Shown here: piece by piece, positions 1-8,800 of the stretch
Position numbering within the stretch: position 1 is the first letter of the stretch
Layout of the letters: every line of letters begins with the position of its first letter
From: Bacteroidota bacterium
Lineage (GTDB): Bacteria; Bacteroidota; Bacteroidia; Flavobacteriales; Flavobacteriaceae
Length of the DNA stretch: 27,527 nt
NCBI GenBank assembly: GCA_947468985.1
Contig: CANINJ010000001.1
Location: forward strand, 1 to 27,527
Direction: 5' to 3'
The notes under the pieces: generated by a model
The model's input: only the letters and a program-made list of their open reading frames with translations
What the model was told of the DNA's origin: nothing
Databases searched by the model: none
Made by a program: the position numbers and the translations under genes

Positions 1-80
1 AAACCACTTCCGCCACCTGTAACCACAATTACTTTGCCTAATAAGGCATCATCACGAAGCATTTTTGCTGAAAAATTCAT
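1..80 (-). CDS. Short-chain dehydrogenase/reductase, N-terminal fragment
   Basis: This is the first 26 codons of a leftward gene that runs off the left edge of the window. The translation starts MNFSAKMLRDDALLGKVIVV and continues into TGGGSG, the glycine-rich TGxxxGxG nucleotide-binding turn that follows the first beta strand of classical SDR Rossmann folds. SDR enzymes are NAD(P)-dependent oxidoreductases. From memory, this N-terminus resembles flavobacterial SDRs of the 2,4-dienoyl-CoA reductase type, which would suit the acyl-CoA metabolism of the nearby mutase genes, but the substrate cannot be read from this fragment. The ATG is the first in frame, and the region upstream is short and AT-rich. 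Confidence 0.75.
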   Translation of the reverse strand, partial: MNFSAKMLRDDALLGKVIVVTGGGSG

Positions 81-150
81 AGTTTGTATTTTTAGAATTG
101 TAAATATAGAAAATAATTAGTATGCATGCATAGTACTTGTTTGTTTATTC

Positions 151-187
151 TTACACCTGACAGGTTTTTAAAACCTGTCAGGTGTAA
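151..187. repeat. REP-like perfect palindrome, copy 1 (3' side of RAYT gene)
   Basis: This is a perfect 37-bp inverted repeat with a single central T at 169. The left arm is TTACACCTGACAGGTTTT (151-168) and the right arm (170-187) is its exact reverse complement. Each arm also contains a small palindrome of its own, ACCTG-A-CAGGT, so the structure is nested. It ends 7 bp before the stop codon of the RAYT gene. RAYT proteins are known to be associated with palindromic REP elements, so this is probably the cognate substrate or relic. From memory, similar CCTGACAGG palindromes are common between genes in Flavobacteriaceae. Confidence 0.85.
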
Positions 188-194
188 CGTAAAG

Positions 195-776
195 TTACAC
201 ACCTAAAAAAGTATCAATTGATAAATCATTTATTTTTAGTTGATGAACATATTTAAAATTTTCAAGGTCATTAAAAAAGGCAATAACTTCAGTTCTTTTT
301 AATTTTGTTTTCTTTTCAGAAACACATGTAATGTATGAACTCCAGGGATAATTCAATGGATGTTCACAAATAGCATGATGCACAGGATTATTATGTATAT
401 ATGCAATGAGATTTTGAAAGTAGGTCTCGTTAGAAATCATTTTTCTTTTGAAAGGTCTTTCAAACATTGGTCCATGGCGATTATAACTTTTATTATATGC
501 TTTTGTATAGGCATTAAACAAATTTGAAAACGATTGTGATGGCTCAATTTTCTTTTTGAGATTGTTTTCGTCTGCATTTTTAATTCGAATTAAAAAATGA
601 AAATGATTTTTCATTAAGCACCAAGCAAAAGTTTCTGCAATTGGTTCAATATGATCGTCATAAAGCTTTAAAAAATACTCGTAATTTCTTTTCTCTTTAA
701 AAAGTGCATCACTATTTATTCCACGATTATAAATGTGATAATATTTACCATGAATAAGAGGTTCAATTACGTGCAT
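195..776 (-). CDS. REP-associated tyrosine transposase (RAYT, Y1/HUH superfamily)
   Basis: This 193-residue protein belongs to the single-domain Y1 transposase superfamily (TnpA_REP, related to IS200/IS605 TnpA). The HUH metal-binding motif is visible as N57-H58-F59-H60-F61. A helix with NAYTKAYN at 88-95 supplies the candidate nucleophilic tyrosine (Y90 or Y94), followed by NRHGPMFERPFKRK. The typical YIHNNPV segment is at 126-132 and PWSSY at 144-148. Such enzymes cut and join single-stranded DNA at palindromic REP sequences. Their genes are usually single-copy and flanked by REPs rather than forming a classical IS. Here palindromes lie on both sides, at 151-187 and 807-833. The first in-frame ATG was taken. 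The gene is intact, with no frameshift. The stop codon falls inside a third copy of the outer palindrome arm (194-200). Confidence 0.92.
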   Translation of the reverse strand: MHVIEPLIHGKYYHIYNRGINSDALFKEKRNYEYFLKLYDDHIEPIAETFAWCLMKNHFHFLIRIKNADENNLKKKIEPSQSFSNLFNAYTKAYNKSYNRHGPMFERPFKRKMISNETYFQNLIAYIHNNPVHHAICEHPLNYPWSSYITCVSEKKTKLKRTEVIAFFNDLENFKYVHQLKINDLSIDTFLGV

Positions 777-806
777 ATATTATTTTATGTGTTTATATCC
801 TATTTA

Positions 807-833
807 CCTGACAGGTTTTTAAAACCTATCAGG
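807..833. repeat. REP-like palindrome, copy 2 (5' side of RAYT gene)
   Basis: This second copy of the CCTGACAGGTTTT inverted repeat has the arms CCTGACAGGTTTT (807-819) and AAAACCTATCAGG (821-833). They pair over 13 bp with one mismatch, A where copy 1 has G. The off-centre T (five T then four A) is in the same orientation as in copy 1, so the two copies are direct repeats bracketing the RAYT gene. The outer TTACA/TGTAA extension of copy 1 is absent. The repeat lies 20 bp beyond the mutB stop codon, so it may also act as a 3'-end hairpin for that transcript. It is not followed by a T tract. Confidence 0.8.
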
Positions 834-853
834 GATATTCAAAAGTATTACTC

Positions 854-2986
854 TCAAATCAAAATTTCCAATATTTTTATTGCAGCTTCACTAATCTTAG
901 TTCCAGGGCCAAAAACAGCAACGGCTCCAGCATCGAATAAAAATTGATAATCTTGTGCAGGAATTACTCCACCAACAACTACCATAATGTCTTCGCGACC
1001 GTATTTTTTTAGTTCTTCTATAACTTGTGGAACCAACGTTTTGTGTCCAGCTGCCAAGGAAGAAACGCCAAGAATATGCACGTCATTTTCAATGGCTTGT
1101 TTCGCAGCTTCTGCGGGTGTTTGAAATAACGGACCTATATCCACATCAAATCCAACATCAGCGTAGCCAGTTGCTACTACTTTTGCACCACGGTCGTGAC
1201 CGTCTTGCCCCATTTTTGCAATCATAATTCTTGGACGGCGACCTTCTTGCTTTGCAAATTTGTCAGCCATTTGTTTTGCTTTTTCAAAACTTTTGTCGTC
1301 TTTAATTTCTTTACTATACACGCCGCTAAAGGATTTAATTTGAGCTTTATATCTACCAAAAACAGTTTCTAATGCATCGCTAATTTCGCCCAAAGTGGCT
1401 CTGTAACGTGCTGCTTCAACCGCAATTTCGAGTAAGTTTCCTTCCCCGTTTTTTGCAGTTGCAATCAATTTATCTAATGTTTCTTTTACTTTTTTTGTAT
1501 CTCGAGATGCCTTTATTTTATCTAATTGTTCTAATTGTTTCTTGCGAACCATTTGATTGTCAACATCTAAAATATGCAAAGGATCTTCTTTTTCTAATCT
1601 GTATTTATTAATTCCAACAATTACATCTTGGCTACTATCAATTCGTGCTTGCTTTCTTGCGGCAGCTTCCTCGATTCGTAGTTTTGGAATTCCAGCTTCG
1701 ATTGCTTTGGTCATTCCACCTAATTCTTCTACTTCTTCAATTAGTTTCCATGCATTTTGTGCAATTTCATTTGTCAAACTTTCAACATAATAACTTCCTG
1801 CCCAAGGATCAACTGTTTTGGTAATTTTGGTTTCTTCTTGTAAATAAATCTGTGTATTTCTAGCGATTCTAGCAGAGAAATCTGTTGGTAATGCAATTGC
1901 TTCATCCAAGGCATTGGTATGCAAAGATTGTGTTCCTCCAAAAGCTGCGGCTGTTGCTTCAATGCAAGTTCGTGCCAAGTTATTAAAAGGATCTTGCTCC
2001 GTTAAACTCCAACCCGATGTTTGGCAATGTGTTCTTAAAGCCAGTGATTTTTCATCTTTTGGATTGAACTGTTTTACTAATTTAGCCCAAATCATTCGTC
2101 CCGCACGCATTTTTGCAATTTCCATAAAATGATTCATTCCAATTGCCCAGAAAAAGGATAGGCGAGGGGCAAATTCATCAATTTTCATTCCAGTAGAAAG
2201 CCCTGTTCTTATATATTCTAAACCGTCTGCCAATGTGTAAGCCAATTCAATATCGGCGGTTGCTCCAGCTTCCTGCATGTGGTAGCCAGAAATTGAAATT
2301 GAGTTGAATTTCGGCATTTTTTTGCTTGTAAATTCAAATATATCAGCAATAATTTTCATTGAAGGCGTAGGTGGATAAATATAGGTATTACGAACCATAA
2401 ATTCCTTCAAAATGTCATTTTGGATTGTTCCAGAAAGTTGTTCGGGTTTCACACCTTGTTCTTCTGCAGCAACGATATAAAAAGCCATAATTGGTAAAAC
2501 TGCTCCATTCATTGTCATTGAAACCGACATTTCATCTAGAGGAATTTTATCGAATAAAACCTTCATATCTTCAACAGAATCTATAGCAACACCCGCTTTT
2601 CCAACATCGCCAACAACGCGTTCGTGATCTGAATCGTAACCGCGATGCGTTGGTAAATCAAATGCAATAGAAAGTCCTTTTTGTCCCGCAGCCAAATTTC
2701 TTCTATAGAACGCATTGCTTTCTTCGGCAGTTGAAAATCCTGCATATTGACGAATTGTCCAAGGTCTTCGGACAAACATTGTAGCATACGGACCACGCAA
2801 ATTGGGTGCGAAACCAGCGGCAAAATCCAAATGTTCTAAATCTTCAATATCAGATTTTGAATAGGTTGGTTTAAGTTCAATTCGTTCTGCAGTAAGAAAA
2901 TTTTCAATTGAATGTACTGAATTATTTTCAACTTTCGGTTCTTGATTTTCAACTAACGTAATATGTTGTAAGTTTTTTCTTTTCAT
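854..2986 (-). CDS. mutB: Methylmalonyl-CoA mutase, large (cobalamin-binding) subunit
   Basis: This 710-residue adenosylcobalamin-dependent mutase interconverts succinyl-CoA and (R)-methylmalonyl-CoA in propionate metabolism. The N-terminal TIM barrel (about 60-560) contains [12 protein letters not shown], where Y67 and Y81 align with Tyr75 and Tyr89 of the Propionibacterium enzyme. R199 in MVRNTY corresponds to Arg207, and H236 in [10 protein letters not shown] to His244. The C-terminal B12 domain (about 583-710) carries the DxHxxG motif D595-G-H597-D-R-G600; H597 is the lower axial ligand of cobalt. The SSL and GG motifs follow. The start is 35 bp downstream of the mutA stop, so the two are co-transcribed and should form a heterodimer. 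All catalytic positions checked are intact. Some databases name this gene scpA or mcmA. Confidence 0.97.
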   Translation of the reverse strand: MKRKNLQHITLVENQEPKVENNSVHSIENFLTAERIELKPTYSKSDIEDLEHLDFAAGFAPNLRGPYATMFVRRPWTIRQYAGFSTAEESNAFYRRNLAAGQKGLSIAFDLPTHRGYDSDHERVVGDVGKAGVAIDSVEDMKVLFDKIPLDEMSVSMTMNGAVLPIMAFYIVAAEEQGVKPEQLSGTIQNDILKEFMVRNTYIYPPTPSMKIIADIFEFTSKKMPKFNSISISGYHMQEAGATADIELAYTLADGLEYIRTGLSTGMKIDEFAPRLSFFWAIGMNHFMEIAKMRAGRMIWAKLVKQFNPKDEKSLALRTHCQTSGWSLTEQDPFNNLARTCIEATAAAFGGTQSLHTNALDEAIALPTDFSARIARNTQIYLQEETKITKTVDPWAGSYYVESLTNEIAQNAWKLIEEVEELGGMTKAIEAGIPKLRIEEAAARKQARIDSSQDVIVGINKYRLEKEDPLHILDVDNQMVRKKQLEQLDKIKASRDTKKVKETLDKLIATAKNGEGNLLEIAVEAARYRATLGEISDALETVFGRYKAQIKSFSGVYSKEIKDDKSFEKAKQMADKFAKQEGRRPRIMIAKMGQDGHDRGAKVVATGYADVGFDVDIGPLFQTPAEAAKQAIENDVHILGVSSLAAGHKTLVPQVIEELKKYGREDIMVVVGGVIPAQDYQFLFDAGAVAVFGPGTKISEAAIKILEILI

Positions 2987-3021
2987 TTTAAGTGACTATT
3001 TACACTAATTTATATCGCTTA

Positions 3022-4386
3022 TTATTCAGTGCCTAATCGTTCTTGTTCTATTTTCTCTGCTAATCTTTTTTCGATTATTGGCGTAATCAATGTTTTTCTT
3101 GGCTTTACTTTTACAAATGGAAACAATTCTAAATCGTGTTTCATTTTGTCGTCTTTATTAGGATATTTATTCGTTCCCAATAAAACCTCTTTTCCAGAAT
3201 CAAATAATTCTTGCTCCTTATCGGCACTTTCTTGAATTTTTCTTTTGATAATTCCTTCGTTCAATTGTTTTAGAAATCCACCATTTGCCTCTATATCTTT
3301 AAATAAAATCAATGCTTTTTCTGCCAATTGATTGGTGATGCTTTCAATATAATACGTGCCATCGGCAGGATTATTTACTTTATCAAAATAGCTTTCATTT
3401 TTTAAAACTAACAATTGATTTCTGGCAATTCGATCTCCAAATTCATTGTCTTTATGGTATAATGCGTCATAAGGAAGATTGGCAATTGCGTCTGCACCAC
3501 CAATAATCGCCGACATACATTCGGTTGTGGTGCGCAACATATTCACATTATAATCATATATTGTTTTGTTTCTTTTTGTTGGTGAAACCAATAAATGACA
3601 TTCTAAATTGGGATGGTATTCTTTGGCTATCAGATGAAATATAATCCGCAACGCTCGTAATTTTGCAATTTCAAAAAAGTAGTTTGTTCCCACCGAAATT
3701 TGAAAAACTATAGGTTGGTTAATAATTGAAATTCGGTTTAAATATTCGTTGGCGTGAGCGAGTGAATAGGCTATTTGTTGCACCATATTGGCACCAGCGT
3801 TTTGATATAAAGTTCCGTCAATACTGATAATTGAACTTTTTGAAACTGTTTTTGAAAGTGAATTTAAGGTTTCAAAATTATCTTTTTCTTTGGTTTTAAA
3901 CCAATTACCTTCTTTTGCCAATTGACCAATTGGATCTAAGTTGCAATATATTTTTGCATTTCTTTTTTGGACAATTGCTTCGATTTTAGAAACGAAATCG
4001 ATTGAAATAAAATCCAAATTGAAGTAAATTGTACAGCTTTCTAAAGGTAGTTTTTCTAATAGTTTTGCAACGTCAATGGTTTTATCTTCTATAGAAAATC
4101 GGATGCTTTCGGCACCACGACTGATTGATTCTAATGCTCTTTCTATTGATTTTTCGAGGTCGTAAACAAAAATGTTTTGGCATATTTTGAATTCGGTAGC
4201 TTTTGTATTTACAGGTAAAACATCTTGTAAATCGTCTTGATGGTAAAATGGTTTTACCTTAATATTTTCAGGGGAATTCCAAATTAGGGTGTCATTATAA
4301 TCGGCGCCTTTGAGTTCAAATTGTATTTTTTGTTTCCATTGTTTTGAAGAAACGAATTCAAATTCAGAGAATAATGCAGTATCCAT
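3022..4386 (-). CDS. mutA: Methylmalonyl-CoA mutase, small subunit (no B12 domain)
   Basis: This 454-residue protein is homologous to the TIM-barrel part of MutB and is expected to be its non-catalytic partner. Recognisable segments are LKGADYNDTLIWNSPENIKV near 25-44, VGTNYFFEIAKLRALR at 232-247, the IIGGADAIANLPYD region near 297-310, and GTYYIESITNQLAEKAL, matching [16 protein letters not shown] in the MutB encoded next door. It ends shortly after the barrel and has no DxHxxG or other B12-domain sequence, unlike the roughly 640-residue Propionibacterium small subunit, which keeps a degenerate B12 domain. The gene starts 17 bp after the DivIC-like gene and precedes mutB by 35 bp, consistent with one operon. 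Its role is probably structural, supporting the large subunit. Confidence 0.93.
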   Translation of the reverse strand: MDTALFSEFEFVSSKQWKQKIQFELKGADYNDTLIWNSPENIKVKPFYHQDDLQDVLPVNTKATEFKICQNIFVYDLEKSIERALESISRGAESIRFSIEDKTIDVAKLLEKLPLESCTIYFNLDFISIDFVSKIEAIVQKRNAKIYCNLDPIGQLAKEGNWFKTKEKDNFETLNSLSKTVSKSSIISIDGTLYQNAGANMVQQIAYSLAHANEYLNRISIINQPIVFQISVGTNYFFEIAKLRALRIIFHLIAKEYHPNLECHLLVSPTKRNKTIYDYNVNMLRTTTECMSAIIGGADAIANLPYDALYHKDNEFGDRIARNQLLVLKNESYFDKVNNPADGTYYIESITNQLAEKALILFKDIEANGGFLKQLNEGIIKRKIQESADKEQELFDSGKEVLLGTNKYPNKDDKMKHDLELFPFVKVKPRKTLITPIIEKRLAEKIEQERLGTE

Positions 4387-4403
4387 TTTAGGTTTATTTT
4401 AAA

Positions 4404-4736
4404 TTATTTTTTTATTGTATCGCCTTCAAATTCAACTATATAAATATCTTCGCTGTCTTTTTTCATATAGTATTTTTCGCGTGCATATTTTTCTACTTGG
4501 TCTTGATTTTTCAGTAATTTGATATTTCCTTTATCTTTTTTGATTTCGTCTTGGTAGTATTTTTTATTGTCTTGTAATTCATCAATTTGCTTGTTCAAAA
4601 CCCGTTGATCCATATAGGAATAGTTGTCTAAAAAAAGCATCCAAGTTCCGAATAATAGTAAAATTAAAAGGTACTTGTTGCTAATTATTTTTAGCCAAGG
4701 TTTTTTTTGAATTGTTTTTTTTAACGGATTTTTCAT
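4404..4736 (-). CDS. FtsB/DivIC-family septum formation protein
   Basis: This 110-residue bitopic membrane protein has a basic cytoplasmic N-terminus (1-20, rich in Lys), one transmembrane helix (about 21-37, LLILLLFGTWMLFL) and a charged coiled coil (about 44-82). It closes with the family hallmark VEKYAREKYYMKKDSEDIYI. FtsB/DivIC proteins join the FtsL and FtsQ/DivIB proteins at the divisome and help activate septal peptidoglycan synthesis. The size is normal for the family. It lies between udk (118 bp upstream, with a structured repeat in the gap) and mutA (17 bp downstream). The grouping with carbon metabolism is functionally odd but, as I recall, typical of flavobacteria. The choice between the ftsB and divIC names cannot be made from sequence alone. 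Confidence 0.9.
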   Translation of the reverse strand: MKNPLKKTIQKKPWLKIISNKYLLILLLFGTWMLFLDNYSYMDQRVLNKQIDELQDNKKYYQDEIKKDKGNIKLLKNQDQVEKYAREKYYMKKDSEDIYIVEFEGDTIKK

Positions 4737-4756
4737 AGTAATTACTGAATGTTTTT

Positions 4757-4823
4757 TAGCCCTGATGGAAGCGGTATCCCTCGCTTTTTAGCGAGGATTT
4801 AGCGGACAGCAGGAAATAGCTCC
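4757..4823. repeat. Structured intergenic repeat, copy A
   Basis: This GC-richer island in an AT-rich gap begins TAGCCCTGATGGAAGCGGTA and ends GGAAATAGCTCC. A 7-bp hairpin, CCTCGCT/AGCGAGG, with a TTTT loop occupies 4779-4796. It is framed by two AGCGG copies (4769-4773 and 4801-4805) and an outer CCTG/CAGG pairing (4761-4764 with 4810-4813). A diverged copy occurs at 27191-27284. I recall very similar elements between many genes in Flavobacterium genomes; one possible match is the Rfam motif Flavo-1, which a covariance search would settle. The element lies between udk and the DivIC-like gene. Read as + strand, it is antisense to both. Confidence 0.7.
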
Positions 4824-4854
4824 AAAAAATAATGGTATAAAATTAATAAAAATT

Positions 4855-5463
4855 TTATGAAATTCGCTGATTTATTACGGCTCTTACCACATCTATTGCT
4901 ACGGTGTTGTATTTATCGTTTGGAATGATGATGTCGGCAAAAGCTTTTGTGGGCTCGATGAACTGTTCGTGCATTGGTTTCAGTGTGTTTTGATACCTGT
5001 TTAGAACTTCGTTCATATCGCGTCCTCGTTCTGCAATATCTCTTCTTAATCTTCGGATGAGGCGTTCATCGGAATCGGCGTGTACGTAAATTTTTACATC
5101 AAAAAGTTCTCTTAATTCGGCATTGGCGAGAATTAGAATTCCTTCTACAATCATTACTTTTCGAGGATGCGTGAATATGGTATCGTCTGTTCTGTTGTGC
5201 GTTACGAATGAATATACGGGTTGGTTGATGTTTTTTCCTTCTTTCAAATCTTTTAAATGTGCAACTAATAAATCAAAATCAATAGCTCGTGGATGGTCGA
5301 AATTTATGAGTGAACGCTCGTCGAAACTCAAGTTGTGGGTTTCCTTATAATAGGAATCTTGCGAAATAATTCCGACTTCGGTTTCTGGTAATTCGTTCAT
5401 AATTTGGTGAACAACCGTAGTTTTTCCGCTTCCTGTTCCTCCAGCAATTCCAATTATTAACAT
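4855..5463 (-). CDS. udk: Uridine kinase
   Basis: This 202-residue cytosolic kinase phosphorylates uridine and cytidine to UMP and CMP in pyrimidine salvage. The P-loop GGTGSGKT is at residues 8-15. The following ISQDSYYK and FDHPRAIDFDLL segments are family signatures that position the nucleoside. VEGILILANAELRELFDVKI matches the Walker B region, and RLIRRLRRDIAERGRD forms the lid. The length is normal for the family and the gene is intact. It is probably the first gene of the leftward cluster with the DivIC-like gene and mutAB, driven by a promoter whose -7 box lies 21 bp upstream of the ATG. The 118-bp gap to the next gene contains structured repeat copy A, so downstream expression could be modulated there. 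Confidence 0.96.
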   Translation of the reverse strand: MLIIGIAGGTGSGKTTVVHQIMNELPETEVGIISQDSYYKETHNLSFDERSLINFDHPRAIDFDLLVAHLKDLKEGKNINQPVYSFVTHNRTDDTIFTHPRKVMIVEGILILANAELRELFDVKIYVHADSDERLIRRLRRDIAERGRDMNEVLNRYQNTLKPMHEQFIEPTKAFADIIIPNDKYNTVAIDVVRAVINQRIS

Positions 5464-5484
5464 AGTTATGTGATTTTATTTAAG

Positions 5485-5516
5485 CAAAAATAACAATTTA
5501 TAATTTGGAAAGTAAA
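5485..5516 (-). promoter_or_regulatory. Putative udk promoter
   Basis: Reading leftward, a perfect TAnnTTTG box (TATTTTTG, complement of 5485-5492) is preceded by TTTA (complement of 5513-5516) at a spacing of 20 bp. This fits the Bacteroidetes TTTG / TAnnTTTG consensus except for one base in the -33 box. The box ends 21 bp before the udk ATG, implying a leader of roughly 10-15 nt. Confidence 0.5.
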
Positions 5517-5725
5517 TTTTATTTAAATGTTTTGAAAAGGAGAAGTGAGTTTTTATAAATATAAAGGTAAATGTTGTTTTTAAACATTTAGTTTTATTAT
5601 TAACAAGGATGTTTTTCTAATTCATTATTTTAAACTTATTTTTATTATTTACACTATTTTAAGCTGTTTGTAATTTTACAAATGTTAAATATTTCGATTA
5701 AGTGAAAAAAAAAAGTTTAAAAAAG

Positions 5726-5755
5726 TTGTTGTATTATAATTTTTTTATATTTTTA
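5726..5755 (+). promoter_or_regulatory. Putative promoter of the giant T9SS gene
   Basis: TTG at 5726-5728 is followed after 19 bp by TATTTTTA (5748-5755), one mismatch from the Bacteroidetes -7 box TAnnTTTG. It lies about 60 bp upstream of the chosen start codon. The A- and T-rich surroundings make chance matches likely, so confidence is limited. Confidence 0.35.
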
Positions 5756-5815
5756 GCGATTATTATTTAACAATTAATTCACACCAAAATTACCCTAACC
5801 TATTAATAACTATTT

Positions 5816-8800
5816 ATGAATCAAAATTACAATTTTGTTCGAGGCTTGTTTTCTCAAGTAATGAACACTAGAAAAGAAGAAACAAAATCATCTTCGCCTA
5901 AAAAACAAACTTTGCTTTCTTTTGTAACGGTGTTGGTAACGTTGTTTTGTTTTACACAAAGTAATGCGCAGGTAACTTTGACTAATCCAGGGAATACAAC
6001 TCCTGCGATGAGTTCGACCTATACATCTTTGTCTCTTGCAATTGCCGATGTAAATACTAGAACAGCAATTTCTGGTCCAGTTATAATTACATTGGATGCT
6101 TCGAGTCCTCAAACAGCTCCAGCTGGAGGTTATTCTATAACCAACACTGCTATAACAGGAGGATCTGATACAAATAGATTTATTTTTGATGGAGGTGGCA
6201 ATACAATTACTGCAGGAGTAGGTGCGAATACAACTACTGATGCCTTCTTCAAAATTATCGGGGCTGATTTTATTACACTTCAAAACTTTGTAATGGCTGA
6301 GTCAATTGGTAATACTACTGCGACAACTCAAATAGAGTGGGGTATTGCTCTTCTTTATTCTTCTATAAGTAATGGTGCTCAAAACTGTACCATTCAAAAT
6401 AATACGATCACTTTAAATAGAACGAATCCTAACAGTGTAGGTATTTATAGTAATTCAACTCACTCGGCTACTGCGGTTACAACTTCTGTTACAACAGTAA
6501 CATCTGGAAATAATAACCTGAAAGTTTATGGCAATACCATAAGTAATGTCAACTTGGGAATTGTTGTGGTAGGCCCTACACTGGCAGCGAATACAAATAC
6601 TGGTATTGATATCGGTGGATCATCGGCGCTTACCGGAAATACCATAACCAATTTTGGTACAACGTCAACTGGAATTACTTTTATAAATGTTTCGGGTACT
6701 ATTAACGGTATATTGGTGCGCAACTCTATTGGATTTAATGTTTCCTATAACAATATCACCAGTTCTAATGGTGGTGTGAATGCAGCTGCAACAACACTAA
6801 GAGGTATTTTTATTCCTGCTGCTTCTAATACCCCAACAGGAACTTTTACCAATAAGATCAACAACAATACTATTGCTTTAACGCATGGTTTTACTTCTGG
6901 TACTATTCAAGGTGTTACTGTTGAAGCTACTACAGGTACGGCAACATCAACACAAAATATCAATAATAATAATTTTACTGCTTTACAAAGTGCTGTTGCT
7001 ACATCTGGAGCTATTACTGCCATTTCTAATGTAATGCCAAATTTAGTAAATAACTTTAATGGTAATACCTTTACCAATATTACTTCTAATACTACAGGTT
7101 CTTTTACGTTTTTCAGTAATGGTGGTTTAACTGTTCCAGTTAATGGTACTATGAGTTTAAGCAATAACTCTATTGTAACTGGTTTTAGTAAAACAGGTGT
7201 TGGAGGTACTGTAACTATTTTTAGTACAAGTGGTAGTTCACCATCAACTGTTACTTCAACATATAATAGTAATAACTTTTCTAATATATCTTTAACAGGT
7301 GCAACTGCTTTTACAGGTTTATTAGTTCAGGATGGTGTTGCGGCAGGAGGACCTGTTACAAGTATTCAAAATAATACTTTTAACAATATTACTACGGGTG
7401 CTGGTGCAGTTAGTGTTATGTATTCCGGTTGGCAATCTCCTGGTTCTATAACAACTGGTAATACCATAACTAACATTAGTAGTTCAGGTACATCAATTCT
7501 TGCTCTAGGTGTTACTGGTTCTACTTCAACAACAATGAATGTTTACGGAAACACTATAGGTAATATATCTTCAACTGGTGCTGCAACTGTAATAGGAATA
7601 GATTTGGCATCTGGTAATTTCACTAATTTAAATAATAATAAAATATATGGTCTAACCGCTGATAATGCAGCAGGGATTGTTAATGGAATTAGAATTTCTG
7701 GTGGTACAACTGTAAATGTTTATAATAATATAGTAGGGAATTTATTTGCTCCTTCTACCACAAGTACTTCAGATGCAATTAGAGGTATTAATATTACAAC
7801 AACTGTTGCTTTATCAACGCTAAAATTATATTATAATACTATTCGTTTAAATGCTACTTCTTCGGGAGCAAACTTTGGATCGTCTAGTATTTTTCATACC
7901 TATAGTGCTACGGGTACTACTGCAGCTTTAGATTTGCGTAACAATATTATTGTAAATGCTTCTGGTGCAAACGGTACTGGTTTAGCAGTTGCTTTTAGAA
8001 GAAGTGCCGCAACAGATTTAGCTAATTTTGCTACAACATCTAATAATAATTTATATTTTGGAACTAGTGGTGTATATACTGATGGAACTAATACAGATGC
8101 CACACTAGCAGCTTATAAAACTAGAGTAAGTACTAGAGACACAAATTCTATTTCAAATAATCCTACGTTTGCAAGTACAACAGGTTCAGATTTAACTTAT
8201 TTGCATTTTGCTCCAGTTGTTAATAATGTGGGTATAGATAGAGGAGCTGTTGCAATTTCTGGTTACACAACCGATTTTGATGGCAACACACGTGATGTAT
8301 CAAATCCTGATATTGGAGCTGATGAATTTACAGCTGTTGTAGCTTGTGCTACTTATTCAGCACCTGCAGATGCAGCAACAGGGCAAGCTCAAACAGGTGT
8401 TCAATTAACATGGACTGCAGCAGCTAATGCTTCAGGATATGATGTATATTTTGATCAAAATACTACTCCTACAACAGTAGTTGCTACTAATCAAGCGGGT
8501 ATTACTTATAACACAGGTATTTTAGCAGCAAGTACAACTTATTATTGGAAAATTGTTCCTAAAAATGGAGCAGGTGCTGCTAGTTGTGCTACTATATGGA
8601 GTTTTACAACTCCAGCTGCTGTACCTACTTTAGGTACAATTCCTTCAGCGCCAACTGCTGTAGCTTTTACAAATGTGTGTAATAATACTACATCAGCTGC
8701 AGTAACATTTACCATGAATGGTATTAATTTAACAGGTACTGATGTTACTATTGCTGCTCCAGCCGGATTTACTGTTTCAGAAGATAATATTACTTTTAGT

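Larger units (their letters stand above)
5464..5815. other. Divergent intergenic region between udk and the giant T9SS gene
   Basis: This 352-bp, very AT-rich spacer carries the udk promoter at one end and the candidate promoter of the giant gene at the other. A hairpin with an 8-bp perfect stem, TAAATGTT/AACATTTA, and a 7-nt loop lies at 5568-5590. The AAATGTT motif recurs near 5524 and 5688. No ORF with a credible protein is present. The function of the hairpin is unknown. Confidence 0.6.

Noticed and set aside
121..132. A 12-bp perfect palindrome, TATGCATGCATA
   Set aside because: It is short and of low complexity, does not recur in the window, and is not positioned like an operator.
195..776. 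Classical IS200/IS605 insertion sequence
   Set aside because: The protein has RAYT-type features and length, there is no TnpB gene, and the flanks are REP-like palindromes rather than IS ends.
807..833. Palindrome copy 2 as a Rho-independent terminator for mutB
   Set aside because: The hairpin has no T tract on the relevant strand, so it is recorded as a repeat; a secondary role in ending transcripts stays possible.
735..947. A 70-codon rightward ORF spanning the RAYT start, the palindrome and the mutB end
   Set aside because: It overlaps two well-supported genes on the opposite strand and has no family features.
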